Below, one piece after another: positions 50,933 to 61,032 of a stretch of 64,000 nt of DNA. Location: positions 124,001-188,000 of the forward strand of contig CANMQP010000016.1 of assembly GCA_947500035.1 (NCBI GenBank), given 5' to 3'. Both the position numbers and the translations under genes were made by a program. The notes beneath the pieces were generated by a model that searched no databases, was not told the DNA's origin, and saw only the letters and a program-made list of their open reading frames with translations. The DNA comes from an uncultured Kiloniellaceae bacterium. Its GTDB lineage: Bacteria; Pseudomonadota; Alphaproteobacteria; Kiloniellales; Kiloniellaceae. Positions within the stretch are counted from its first letter, which is position 1, and each line of letters begins with the position of its first letter.

Positions 50933-51030
50933 TCAACCCAAATCCACATCCCGCCCGTCCTTCACCGCGCTCACCAGCGGATTGAGGCCGACCCGACAGG
51001 CGATCCCGGCCAAGGATCCACAGAGGAACC
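50933..51030 (-). pseudogene. Decayed 3' fragment of hutI
   Basis: On the minus strand this stretch encodes a remnant ending CRVGLNPLVSAVKDGRDV followed by DLG and a TGA stop at 50933. The matching end of intact hutI at 52950-53030 is [18 protein letters not shown] followed by DLRAR. The first 45 bp match almost perfectly and the rest diverges. Upstream sequence is not recognisable, so only the gene's 3' end is present. It is a second, decaying copy in the same orientation. Confidence 0.75.
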
Positions 51031-51090
51031 CTAAGCCTGTTTTTTTGTCCCTTGTCGCAGCCTGGGGAATCGGATATCACGATAAATAAC

Positions 51091-51108
51091 GTAACGTTAT
51101 AACATCAT
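51091..51108 (+). promoter_or_regulatory. Zur-box-like palindrome before zinT
   Basis: GTAACGTTATAACATCAT contains the perfect palindrome GTTATAAC with outer symmetric bases. It lies 44 bp before the zinT start. Known Zur sites in Proteobacteria are centred on GTTAT..ATAAC-like dyads, so zinc repression is likely. No experimental support. Confidence 0.5.
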
Positions 51109-51151
51109 ATTTTTCCAAGCTTATCTCGACAATCAGCAGAGGTCTCATCCA

Positions 51152-51829
51152 ATGCGGACAGCACTCACCAAGCCTATCTGCGCCCTGGCCGCGGGCGCAG
51201 TTTTCCTTTTCGCCCTGCAGGCCCAGCCGCAGAGCAGCGAAAAAGCCGACAAAGCCTCAAGCCACAACCAAAGTCATGCCGAAAAGCACAGCTCCGACGA
51301 TATCTACAAAGGCATATTTAAAGACAGTCAGATCGAGAACCGGACACTGGCCGACTGGGCGGGCGACTGGCAGTCCGTCTATCCTTATTTGCAGGACGGA
51401 ACCCTGGACCCGGTCATGGAGCATAAGGCAGCGCATGGCAAAAAGACCGCGCAGGAGTATCGTGCCTATTACATGACCGGATACCGGACCGAGGTTGACC
51501 GTATCGTGATCAAGGACGACAGCGTCACTTTCTCCGAAAAGGGGGGCAGCGTCGCAGGCAAGTATGTCAATGACGGCTATGAGATCCTGACCTACAAATC
51601 CGGTAACCGCGGTGTCCGCTACATCTTCAAAAAAGCCAGCGGTGACGAGGGCGCGCCAGACTTTATTCAGTTCAGCGACCACCGCATCGCACCCGAGGCT
51701 TCCGATCACTACCATCTCTATTGGGGCGACGACCGGGCCGCGCTTCTCAAAGAGGTGACCAACTGGCCCACCTACTATCCCTCCGCGCTGAGCGGCGAAG
51801 AGATCGTAAAGGAGATGACGGCCCACTGA
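51152..51829 (+). CDS. zinT: ZinT-family periplasmic metal-binding protein
   Basis: 225 residues. Signal peptide with FLFALQAQPQ; a His-rich linker SHNQSHAEKHSSDDIYKG; then the lipocalin-like ZinT domain: LADWAGDWQSVYPYLQDG, YMTGYRTEVDRIVI, KASGDEGAPDFIQFSDHRIAPEASDHYHLYWG. It binds zinc (and cadmium) in the periplasm. The Zur-like dyad upstream fits that role. It sits between two copies of the hutI 3' end. Confidence 0.92.
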   Translation: MRTALTKPICALAAGAVFLFALQAQPQSSEKADKASSHNQSHAEKHSSDDIYKGIFKDSQIENRTLADWAGDWQSVYPYLQDGTLDPVMEHKAAHGKKTAQEYRAYYMTGYRTEVDRIVIKDDSVTFSEKGGSVAGKYVNDGYEILTYKSGNRGVRYIFKKASGDEGAPDFIQFSDHRIAPEASDHYHLYWGDDRAALLKEVTNWPTYYPSALSGEEIVKEMTAH

Positions 51830-52024
51830 CCCGAGACGCGTTGAGCCGTCGCCGATGGGTTTGATCGTGAGATGCGTTCAGACCCATCGGCATGTTCAAT
51901 GCCGGGCAGGAACTCGAAGTCTTTGCTCAGAAGAGCGGGCAACGGTGGTAAGCGTCAGCTTCTCGGACAAAGCTGCCATTTGTCAAAGTCTTGTCGAGGT
52001 CCGTTAACGCTTGTCCTGTTAAGA

Positions 52025-52645
52025 TTATGATGGTGATTTAGAAAGAAGAATCCCGACACCCAAGGAACCAAATACGAGAGCAAATGCGGCTTCAATCCAT
52101 CGTTTCATTCGACCGTAGATCGCAATCACCTTCAGGCTGGAAAATGCGAACGCATATCCGACAAAGGCTACGAGCGTTGGCCCACCGATCAGGAGAACCA
52201 CGAGAGCAAGTTCCGCATTCGTTGCGGTAGACGGAACCAGCAAAGCATAGAGCGAGCCAAAGAACAGTACTGGTTTGGGATTGGTCAGATGAACCGCTAA
52301 TCCGGTAAAGAATGCTCTCCTTGTGGACCCCTTGACGCTGTTGGCTAGTGTCAAACGGCTATGTTGCCACGCAGACTTCGCGGACTTGTATGAAAGCCAA
52401 AGCAAGTACGCTGCTCCTGCGTAGCGAAACAATTCGAACAGCCACGCATTTGCCGTCATGATAGCGGCCATTCCAAGGGCTGCGGCTGATGACCAGATGA
52501 TAGAACCTGCTGTAACACCAAGAGCTACGTGAACCGCTATCCAGCGCCCACGATTCATGGCTGTATTTGCGATGAGCAGAACAGACGGTCCCGGACTCAT
52601 GAGGCCGACGACGGTTACAAATAATATCAGTTGGTAATTGATCAT
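52025..52645 (-). CDS. LysE-family exporter
   Basis: 206 residues with six hydrophobic helices and the LysE opening VVGLMSPGPSVLLIANTAMNRGR, later HLTNPKPVLFFGSLYALLV. Family members export amino acids or homoserine lactones. AT-richer than neighbours. Its leader holds an inverted repeat, CTATCTCG (52654-52661) and CGAGATAG (52700-52707), of unknown role. Confidence 0.9.
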   Translation of the reverse strand: MINYQLILFVTVVGLMSPGPSVLLIANTAMNRGRWIAVHVALGVTAGSIIWSSAAALGMAAIMTANAWLFELFRYAGAAYLLWLSYKSAKSAWQHSRLTLANSVKGSTRRAFFTGLAVHLTNPKPVLFFGSLYALLVPSTATNAELALVVLLIGGPTLVAFVGYAFAFSSLKVIAIYGRMKRWIEAAFALVFGSLGVGILLSKSPS

Positions 52646-52946
52646 AAAGCGCCCTATCTCGGAGGAATAATTTGAAACAAGTCACTAACATAGCCTACGC
52701 GAGATAGTGCGGCACAATAGGCTGCGATAGTACGGTGATTTTCCGATAGCAGACATTCAGGGTCTACGCAGCATTTGTCGGCTTGGGGCTCCAAGCGGAC
52801 TTTCGATGCGATCGTCATCAGGAACCGCAATGCGTGACAAAGCGAATCTTGCCTATCAGAGGCCGGCGGGTAAGCTTGCACAACGCTGGAAACAGGGCCG
52901 TTCGAGCATCCGTTTGGCAGGGGTGTCAACGGCAGAGCATCAACTC
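52646..52946. other. Intergenic stretch upstream of lysE
   Basis: 301 bp between lysE and the 3' end of hutI. Apart from the 8-bp inverted repeat noted for lysE, I found no convincing gene. A short open frame at 52654-52950 has no plausible features. Confidence 0.5.
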
Positions 52947-54173
52947 TCAACGCGCCCGCAAATCCACATCCCGCCCGTCCTTCATCGCGGTCACCAGCGG
53001 ATTAAACCCGATCCGGTAGGCCAGTTCCGCCGGGGACTCGATGTCCCAGACGCAAAGATCCGTAAGCTTACCCGCTTCCAGGGTTCCCCGGCTCTCCTGC
53101 AGCCCCAGCGCCTTCGCCCCGTGCCGCGTCACGCCGAGCAGGGCTTCTTCAGGTGTCATACGGAAGAGGGTGCAGGCCATGTTGAGCATGAGTAAGAGCG
53201 AGGTCGCGGGCGACGAACCCGGGTTGCTGTCGGTGGCGATGGCGATCGGGACACCGGCGCTGCGGAAGGCCTCGAGCGGCGGCTGTTTGGTTTCGCGCAG
53301 GAAGTAGAAGGCGCCGGGCAGCAGGACCGCGACGGTGCCCGCTTCCGCCATGGCTTGCGCGCCGGCCTCCGAGGTGTATTCCAGATGATCCGCCGAGAGC
53401 GCGCCGAAGTCCGCGGCCAGCTTGGCGCCCTCGAGGTCCGAGAGCTGGTCGGCGTGCAGCTTGACCGGCAGGCCGTTGTCGCGCGCCGCCTGGAAGACCC
53501 GCTTGGTCTGCTCATATGAGAAACCGATGGTCTCGCAGAAGGCATCGACCACATCCGCCAGGCCCGAGCTCGCGACCCCGGGCATCATGGCGCACACCGC
53601 GTCGATGTAGCCGTCGCTGTCACCTTCGAATTCCGGCGGCAGGGCGTGGGCGCCTAGGAAAGTGGTGGAGACGGTGACCGGCAGGTCCCTGCCCAGACTG
53701 CGCGCGACGCGCAGTTGCTTCAGTTCCGTTTCCAGGTTCAGGCCGTAGCCGGATTTGATTTCCACCGTGGTCACGCCCTCGGCCAGCAGGCTCTTCAGGC
53801 GGGGCAGGGCGCCCGTATGCAGTTCCTCTTCGCTGGCTTCGCGGGTGGCCTTGACCGTGTTGCGGATGCCGCCGCCCGCGCGGGCGATCTCCTCGTAGCT
53901 CGCGCCCTCCAGGCGCAGCTCGAATTCCCGCGCCCGGTTGCCGCCGTAGACCAGATGCGTGTGGCAGTCGATCAGTCCCGGCGTGACCCAGCGGCCCTCC
54001 AGATCGACGACCTCCCGCGCCAGTGTGTCCGGCGCGCCCGGCAACTCCGTCTGCGGACCCACCCAGGCAATCCTGCCGTCCGCGCTGGCGATGGCTCCCT
54101 TCTCGACCGCACCGTAGGCGGCGCCTTCCGTCATGGTGGCCAGCCGGGCGTTGATCCAGAGTCGGTCCCACAT
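52947..54173 (-). CDS. hutI: Imidazolonepropionase
   Basis: 408 residues, an amidohydrolase with all expected motifs: [17 protein letters not shown] (metal HxH) near residue 73, the [12 protein letters not shown] region, [19 protein letters not shown], and [10 protein letters not shown] (Asp). It opens 4-imidazolone-5-propionate to N-formimino-L-glutamate in histidine degradation. Start at MWDRLW; AGGAAGAAG precedes it, whereas the longer frame has no support. Divergent from hutF across a HutC-type site. The other hut genes are not in the window. Confidence 0.96.
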   Translation of the reverse strand: MWDRLWINARLATMTEGAAYGAVEKGAIASADGRIAWVGPQTELPGAPDTLAREVVDLEGRWVTPGLIDCHTHLVYGGNRAREFELRLEGASYEEIARAGGGIRNTVKATREASEEELHTGALPRLKSLLAEGVTTVEIKSGYGLNLETELKQLRVARSLGRDLPVTVSTTFLGAHALPPEFEGDSDGYIDAVCAMMPGVASSGLADVVDAFCETIGFSYEQTKRVFQAARDNGLPVKLHADQLSDLEGAKLAADFGALSADHLEYTSEAGAQAMAEAGTVAVLLPGAFYFLRETKQPPLEAFRSAGVPIAIATDSNPGSSPATSLLLMLNMACTLFRMTPEEALLGVTRHGAKALGLQESRGTLEAGKLTDLCVWDIESPAELAYRIGFNPLVTAMKDGRDVDLRAR

Positions 54174-54222
54174 GGTCTTCTTCCTTGCCGTCACACGGCA
54201 GTTCGTTTGGCTCGTCGATTCT

Positions 54223-54238
54223 AGTTGTATATACAACT
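54223..54238. promoter_or_regulatory. HutC-type operator between hutI and hutF
   Basis: AGTTGTATATACAACT is a perfect 16-bp palindrome in the 203-bp gap between divergent hutI and hutF. It contains TTGTATATACAA, the classical HutC-binding core. Position lets one repressor dimer pair control both operons. HutC itself is not encoded in this window. Confidence 0.88.
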
Positions 54239-54376
54239 TTGCGGTCGCGGTGTCTCGGGGATTGTGCCATTCTCTGCGGGTGGGTTTCCCCATAAATCTG
54301 AATTGCGATAAAATGCCTTTCAGTTTCGCGATACCACGGCGAGATCGTTCCCTTACATCTGGTGTTTCCTTTCAAA

Positions 54377-55780
54377 ATGACCTCAGCTCCCCTTTCAGAT
54401 GCGACCTCGGTCTTTGCGCCCACGGCTTTACTGCCGGACGGCTGGGCCAATCATGTCCTCTTCGACCTCTCCGGCGAGGGCGACATCGACGGCGTGCATC
54501 GCGGCGTCATGGAGGCGGCGATTCCGCCGGGGGCCCATCGCTGCAAAGGCCCGGTGATCCCGGGCATGCCGAACCTGCACAGTCATGCCTTTCAGCGTGC
54601 CATGGCGGGCCTCGCCGAGCGCAGCGGGCCCAGCGACGATTCCTTCTGGACCTGGCGGCAGGTGATGTACGACTTCGTCGGACGCCTGACTCCGGAGCAG
54701 GCCCAGGCCATTGCCGCCCAGCTCTACGTGGAGATGCTCAAGGCGGGCTATACGGCGGTGGGGGAGTTCCATTACCTGCATCACGGGCCGGACGGTCAGC
54801 CCTATGACGACCTGGCGGAGATGTCGCGCCGGGTCATGGCCGCGGCCCGGCACACGGGGATCGGGATTACCCAGCTGCCGGTGCTCTACGGTTACGGCGG
54901 CTTCGGCGCTCAGGTGGCGGGCGAGGGGCAGCGGCGTTTTCTCAATGACCCGGAGCGCTTCCTCAAGCTGCTGGAGATCCTTTTCCAGGACGCGGCGGGC
55001 GATCCGCAGGCCCAGATCGGCTTCGCGCCCCATTCCCTGCGCGCCGTGACGCCGGAAACCCTGACGGCTGTTCTTGCGGGCGTGAAGAGCTTCGACTCCC
55101 ATGCGCCGATCCACATCCACATCGCCGAACAGGTCAAGGAGGTCGAGGACTGCCTGGCCTGGTCGGGCCGCCGTCCGGTCGACTGGCTCTTCGACAACTT
55201 CACGGTGGACTGCCACTGGTGCCTGATCCACGCCACCCATATGACCGCCGAGGAAACCGCGCGGCTGGCGGACTCCGGCGCGGTGGCCGGGCTCTGTCCC
55301 ACCACCGAGGCCAACCTGGGCGACGGTCTCTTCCCCGCGGTGGATTATTTCGCCCAGGACGGTGCCTGGGGCATCGGCTCGGACAGCCACATCTCCGTCA
55401 GTCCCGTCGAGGAACTGCGCTGGCTCGAATACGGCCAGCGCCTGATCCACCGGGGCCGCAACCTGCTGGGTCCGCCGGGCGAGGGACACTCCGTCGGTGC
55501 CGCGCTTTACGGCGACGCGCTCTTCGGCGGTGCCCAGGCCCTGGGCCGCAGGATCGGACATCTGGACGCCGGTTCCCGCGCCGACCTGGTCGTCCTGGAT
55601 CCGGACGTACCCTGCCTGCTCGGCAAGGACGGCGACCTGCTGCTCGACGCGGCGGTCTTCGCCGGAAACCTCAACCCCGTCCGCGATGTTATGGTCGGCG
55701 GCAAGTGGGTGGTGCAGGAGGGCCGGCACCGGGATGAAGAGGCTGTGCTGCAGGACTTTCGTGCGGCGCTGGGACTCTAA
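54377..55780 (+). CDS. hutF: Formimidoylglutamate deiminase
   Basis: 467 residues. Amidohydrolase motifs in order: NLHSHAFQRAMAG (HxH), HIHIAEQVKEVEDC, LIHATHM and GSDSHISVSPVEELRWLEYGQRL. It converts N-formimino-L-glutamate to N-formyl-L-glutamate, the branch used by pseudomonads and many alphaproteobacteria. ATG 54377 chosen; a GTG at 54362 is also in frame and the ribosome site is weak for both. Paired with hutI. Confidence 0.95.
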   Translation: MTSAPLSDATSVFAPTALLPDGWANHVLFDLSGEGDIDGVHRGVMEAAIPPGAHRCKGPVIPGMPNLHSHAFQRAMAGLAERSGPSDDSFWTWRQVMYDFVGRLTPEQAQAIAAQLYVEMLKAGYTAVGEFHYLHHGPDGQPYDDLAEMSRRVMAAARHTGIGITQLPVLYGYGGFGAQVAGEGQRRFLNDPERFLKLLEILFQDAAGDPQAQIGFAPHSLRAVTPETLTAVLAGVKSFDSHAPIHIHIAEQVKEVEDCLAWSGRRPVDWLFDNFTVDCHWCLIHATHMTAEETARLADSGAVAGLCPTTEANLGDGLFPAVDYFAQDGAWGIGSDSHISVSPVEELRWLEYGQRLIHRGRNLLGPPGEGHSVGAALYGDALFGGAQALGRRIGHLDAGSRADLVVLDPDVPCLLGKDGDLLLDAAVFAGNLNPVRDVMVGGKWVVQEGRHRDEEAVLQDFRAALGL

Positions 55781-56054
55781 AGCGGCCGCTCTTTAGGTGA
55801 TCCAGGGTCAGGGCCTATAAAACGGACCAAAAGCGTCGGATGACGGCAATGAGCCCGCATCCCCCGGTTTTTTTGAGCTGCAGCGAGTGCAGGCTTACCG
55901 GCTTTCCGCAACAAGTTTTGCGGTTAGTGCCACGCAACTGCAGCCACAATTTTGGCGTCGGCTGCTGCTGCGATGACGCGCATGATACATTGCACAGTTC
56001 AATTCGTCCGAATTGGGCCGGCGCAATCTTGAGATCGTGCCGCTAGCCGCCTCC

Positions 56055-56606
56055 TCAACTGCCAGGCGTGTCCCGCACGAATGCGTTGCCCCGCTGTGCG
56101 GTTGCGTTGAAGGTCATCGCATTGACGCGCCACCCGTCTTCTGTGCGGGTGAAGCCGTGTTCATAGGTACCCCAGACTTCCCAAAATGGGTCGCCGCCGT
56201 TGGCGTCAAGGGCACCGCTTTCCATCCAGTTCCAGGCGTAGCCATGGCTGAACATCAGGGCGTCATCGGCCCCCTGAAAGGTGATGGCGTGGTTGCCGCG
56301 CAGGTGGAAGCTGGTCTTCTCTGCCGTCAGGTTACCGGACCAGCCCGCGATCAGGCCGTCGGCGGGGATTGTGGCGGGCTCTCCACCCACCAGCGAAGTA
56401 AAATCGACGGTGATCTCATCGGTAAAAAAGCCCCGCGCGGTGGCCCAGTCCTTCGCGTCGACCGCAGCGTCGATGGCATCGGCAATCCGAATCATCTTGG
56501 CGCGGTCCACCATCGTTTCCGCTGTGACGGGTTGGCCCGTGTCCTGGGCAAATGCTGCTGTGCCGATGCCGAGCGCGACAATCGAAGAGGTAAGTAGCTG
56601 TTTCAT
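56055..56606 (-). CDS. Exported SnoaL/NTF2-like protein
   Basis: 183 residues with signal peptide MKQLLTSSIVALGIGTAAFA and a SnoaL/NTF2-like domain: AIDAAVDAKDWATARGFFTDEITVDF, LIAGWSGNL, HLRGNHAITFQGADDALMFSHGYAW. Such domains bind small ligands or act as isomerases/dehydratases. It is the third gene on the minus strand in an AraC, aldo/keto reductase, SnoaL group. Confidence 0.84.
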   Translation of the reverse strand: MKQLLTSSIVALGIGTAAFAQDTGQPVTAETMVDRAKMIRIADAIDAAVDAKDWATARGFFTDEITVDFTSLVGGEPATIPADGLIAGWSGNLTAEKTSFHLRGNHAITFQGADDALMFSHGYAWNWMESGALDANGGDPFWEVWGTYEHGFTRTEDGWRVNAMTFNATAQRGNAFVRDTPGS

Positions 56607-56770
56607 TTCGAAGACCTTTCAGAAGTGTGGTTGAGGGACAGGCGTCAGCTGTCAATCAGTTCGTACTCGACTGTGGAGATGCAGTGGGCTGTGGCACTGA
56701 GATACGCTCTTTGCGTTGGGGGTTTTGAACGGGATCGCGTGAAGTGTTGATGATCCCGCTTTGTGCCTGA

Positions 56771-57934
<1,164 letters not shown>

Positions 57935-58052
57935 TCATGTGCAGCGCGCAGCTCGCCCTCTTGGGTGCCGAATGCTGCTGTGTGACTCAGGATTTAGGGA
58001 GCTGAGGACGTGCAATCTTGAACCGGATCGCTCGCTTTTTGCAGGATCGCGC

Positions 58053-58940
58053 TCAGATGGCGCCGGCCTGGCGATACTTGCGCGGCGTCTTTCCGGTGAC
58101 CTGCTTGAAGCTGCGCGAGAAATGAGCCTGATCCGCAAAACCACAGGCAAACGCAATTTTGCCAAGCGGAAGTGACGGATCGTCCAGCATCCGGATCGCT
58201 TGTTCGATCCGGTAGCTCAGGACGTACTGCATCGGCGTCTCACCCACCGTTTCCTTGAAGACCCGACCAAAGTGCGAAGGGCTCATGCCTGCTTCGCTTG
58301 CGAGATCATGAAGCGTGATCGTCTTATCCAGATTGGCGCGGATGAACGCGAGCACCCGGTTGTAGTGCGCAGAGGTAAAGCGCGTGGAGAGCGAAATATC
58401 CTCCGGCCTGCGCTGACCGTATCGTTGCAACAGCTTCACCAGCAGAACGCGGCTCATCGCCTCGAACATCACACCAGACGTGATGTCATCATTCTCAAGC
58501 GCGTCCCGCAGCATCACACCAGCCGCGCAAAGATCCGGGTCCGAGAACTGTGGGAGGTTTGCGAATTGCTGGGCGTCCAACAACATACCCAATTCAACTC
58601 GTGCGAATTTTTCCACGCGCTCCGGTTCAAGCGTCACAACGATCACGTCTGATTTGCCAAACCAGCGCCAACCAGACCGCACACCCGCGGGAGTTACAAT
58701 GATTTCGTCCTTGTAAAACGTGAAGTCGCGCAGTTCGCCGTCGCGGCGGTTCTGAACCCGGTGGGCAGTGTCGCAAAGATTCAGGAGGATATGGTGCTCG
58801 GCAAAAACCTCTTCAGGCATCGTGTCTGGCTCAGCCTGAAAGTAGCGCACGGACATAAGAGCCGCGGCAGACACATGCTCCATTTCATCGCTGTTGAGCA
58901 TTGGAGCTGACGGGTAAATGTCGACGTATCGTTTCGGCAA
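58053..58940 (-). CDS. AraC-family regulator
   Basis: 295 residues. The C-terminal two helix-turn-helix motifs: TLHDLASEAGMSPSHFGRVFKETVGETPMQYVLSYRIEQAIRMLDD and LGKIAFACGFADQAHFSRSFKQVTGKTPRKYR. The N-terminal half is a ligand domain. Start is TTG, with AAGGA before it; the first Met, at 58898, is a possible alternative. Likely controls the aldo/keto reductase and SnoaL-like genes downstream. Confidence 0.9.
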   Translation of the reverse strand: MPKRYVDIYPSAPMLNSDEMEHVSAAALMSVRYFQAEPDTMPEEVFAEHHILLNLCDTAHRVQNRRDGELRDFTFYKDEIIVTPAGVRSGWRWFGKSDVIVVTLEPERVEKFARVELGMLLDAQQFANLPQFSDPDLCAAGVMLRDALENDDITSGVMFEAMSRVLLVKLLQRYGQRRPEDISLSTRFTSAHYNRVLAFIRANLDKTITLHDLASEAGMSPSHFGRVFKETVGETPMQYVLSYRIEQAIRMLDDPSLPLGKIAFACGFADQAHFSRSFKQVTGKTPRKYRQAGAI

Positions 58941-59036
58941 AACGGTCCTTGTTGGTCGGTAGGCAATCTGGCTTCAGTCTAACTGACTGGTGCTACATGC
59001 CGCACTCAAATTCTCTTTCTGCGGCATAGCCGAACG

Positions 59037-59483
59037 TCAAAGCTTCTTCCAAAAGACAATCTTGTCGTCACGAGTGGCATGGAACTCTTGAATGCGGGCC
59101 TCCTGCGTACATCCACTCTCAAGATAAACCCGACGGGTCTTCTCGAATACCGGATTACCTGATGTCTCCACCAGGAGAATCCGGTGGCCTACATTCGCCA
59201 GCGGCGCTTCGACATGCGAAATGAGGTTCGATCCTGAATCATTGCCCTGTTTATCGGCATGTATGACGATGAGGTAGAGGTTCCACGTCCGCTCCGTCAT
59301 GCGTTCAGGCGCGAACTATACGACGCCGATAGGCGCCTCATCTTCAAGAACCAGCCAACGCTCGGTGCTGCTGGATAGATCCCATGCATCGCCAACCATG
59401 CCGTCTAGCAATTTGCTAGGGAAAAGCCCCGCAGAGTCGATGAGTTCGTTCACGGACGGATGGGCGGATTGTGGTCCTGGCAT
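59037..59483 (-). pseudogene. GNAT acetyltransferase pseudogene (in-frame stop)
   Basis: Two open frames in the same register are separated by a single TAG at 59318-59316: N-terminal part VNELIDSAGLFPSKLLDGM to ERWLVLEDEAPIGVV, then FAPERMTERTWNLYLIVIHADKQG to DDKIVFWKKL. Joined they read as one GNAT. The acetyl-CoA loop, usually Q/RxxGxG, reads KQGNDSGS, also degraded. The 5' end abuts a MarR remnant on the other strand at 59474, so the gene is truncated as well. Confidence 0.8.
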
Positions 59484-59694
59484 TAAGTGCAAACGGCGCG
59501 AAGCTGCACGAAGACCTGCTGGCCAAAGGCAAGAAAAACTGCGCAATGCAATTCAAGTCTTATGCGCAGAAGAGCAAGAGTTGCTCGCGAGCCTTACCAA
59601 CCGAGTATTGCGGGAATTGCTGAGAGGTGAAGGGCACGCATTCAGAGTATGTTGCCTGTGCAATCAACCGATTTGTAAAGAATGTCCGGTCTAA
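59474..59694 (+). pseudogene. MarR-family regulator remnant, frameshifted
   Basis: The plus strand encodes LALSANGAKLHEDLLAKGK, then after a frameshift in the A5 run near 59530 QEKLRNAIQVLCAEEQELL ASLTNRVLRELLRGEG and the terminal CCLCNQPICKECPV, which is the usual Cys-rich end of one MarR subgroup. Only the C-terminal third is left; the DNA-binding part is missing, replaced by the GNAT pseudogene. Confidence 0.6.
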
Positions 59695-59766
59695 GCAGAA
59701 TTGACCGAACGCGAAACTCGGTCAAACGGACACTCGATATGACCAGAGCAATGGCCGCTTCGTCCG

Positions 59767-59924
59767 GATAGTGTTGAAAAACTCTGTGTTCGGACCGAAA
59801 TGGCTCTTCGCGTGAAACAATGATTCAAAGTCGGCGATATTATTGAATCAAACTTACTTGTAGAGGTTTTTGAAAGGCAGTTTGTTTCGCACGATTTTCA
59901 CTTGTGGAGTTTATCAACACTATC
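59767..59924. mobile_element. 158-bp MITE-like element with 18-bp inverted ends
   Basis: GATAGTGTTGAAAAACTC (59767-59784) and the inverse GAGTTTATCAACACTATC (59907-59924) match at 17 of 18 positions. TCCG flanks both sides (59763-59766, 59925-59928), consistent with a 4-bp target duplication. The interior has no coding capacity and contains another perfect 8-bp hairpin (TGATTCAA/TTGAATCA at 59821 and 59843). The parent transposon was not found here. Confidence 0.7.
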
Positions 59925-60005
59925 TCCGCGCAGCCGGCCTTGGCGGAATGAGAGTTCATGGGGCCTGACCCTGGTTGCGTTTTCACGCGGCTCGACGCGC
60001 AAGCG

Positions 60006-60929
60006 TTAGTGGGCAGAGTTCATGCCCAGGCTGGAGAGTCCCAGGCCTAAACCCGCCCCCAGTCTCCTGATCTCTTCTTCGGCCCAGCGGCATCGGGCAG
60101 GGAGTTTGCGTCCCGCCCGCGTGATCAGCCACAGCGCCTGTCGATGGGGCACCGTCAGGGCCGCGACTGACAGTTCATCGGCGCGCGGGAAGGTCAGTAT
60201 GCCGCTGCGGGGCAGGATCGTGTAGCCGACCCCGGCTGCGACCGAGGCGGGGATCTGGTTGATCTGATTTACAAACCCGCGCCGGCGAAGTTTCTCGGCG
60301 CCTTCAAACTGCGGGTAATTGCGCGGCATCAACTGCTCGGCATAGCTCTTCCCGTCGGGATGGTCGATGAACCCAAGCCGTTCCAGGTCGATCCATTCGG
60401 GCGTGCCCAGTCCGGCACTCGACGGCGTGATTAAACAGAGCTCTTCTTCTCCGATCTGTTCGGCCACAAGCCTCCTCTGCTCGGGATCACAGTTGACCAC
60501 GCCGAGGTCGAGCGTCCCCTCCGCCACGGCCTCGATCACGCTCCGTTCCGGGGCCGCCTGCAGCGTCAGGCGAAGGTCCGGGTGCTGCGCAAGGTGCGGG
60601 AGCAGCGCCGGGTAAAGCAGATTTGCGAAGCTTCCCGAAGCCGCGACGCCAACGGCCCCTGAATGGGGATCGTCGCGGCCCAGAGTCTCCAGTAGGTGAA
60701 CTTCTTCATCTCGGCGGCGCAGCCCGAACGCACGCAGGTCCTTGCCCGCGTCGGTCAGCAGAAAGCCCTTGCCGACACGCTGGAGCAGCGGCGCGCCGAT
60801 CTGCTGCTCCAGCTTTCTGATCTGTTGCGAGACCCCGGGCTGGGTCATGTTCAGCCGCTTTGCCGTCTTCGTGAAACTCTCTTCCTCGGTGAGGGTGATG
60901 AAGCTTTCCAGCCAGGTTGCATTGATCAT
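60006..60929 (-). CDS. LysR-family regulator
   Basis: 307 residues. N-terminal helix-turn-helix WLESFITLTEEESFTKTAKRLNMTQPGVSQQIRKLEQQIGAPLLQRVGKGFLLT (residues 5-59), then the effector domain with GAVGVAASGSFANLL and VAAGVGYTILPRSG. Start MINATWL chosen because the domain begins there; a longer upstream frame is rejected. Divergent from a VOC gene over about 100 bp of AT-rich DNA, so that gene is its likely target. Confidence 0.92.
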   Translation of the reverse strand: MINATWLESFITLTEEESFTKTAKRLNMTQPGVSQQIRKLEQQIGAPLLQRVGKGFLLTDAGKDLRAFGLRRRDEEVHLLETLGRDDPHSGAVGVAASGSFANLLYPALLPHLAQHPDLRLTLQAAPERSVIEAVAEGTLDLGVVNCDPEQRRLVAEQIGEEELCLITPSSAGLGTPEWIDLERLGFIDHPDGKSYAEQLMPRNYPQFEGAEKLRRRGFVNQINQIPASVAAGVGYTILPRSGILTFPRADELSVAALTVPHRQALWLITRAGRKLPARCRWAEEEIRRLGAGLGLGLSSLGMNSAH

Positions 60930-61032
60930 GGGGAGGTAAATATTTGTTATGGATATTATAATATATGATAATTTTTCATTTTGAAAAGCTTTGCCTAAGT
61001 GTGGTGGGTCACAGCAACGAAAGGAGCGAAAA

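Noticed and set aside
52654-52950. Minus-strand protein frame upstream of lysE
   Set aside because: No ribosome site or plausible domain; it overlaps an inverted repeat in the lysE leader.
54428-55729. Antisense frame of 433 codons over hutF
   Set aside because: hutF has all amidohydrolase motifs; the shadow frame has none.
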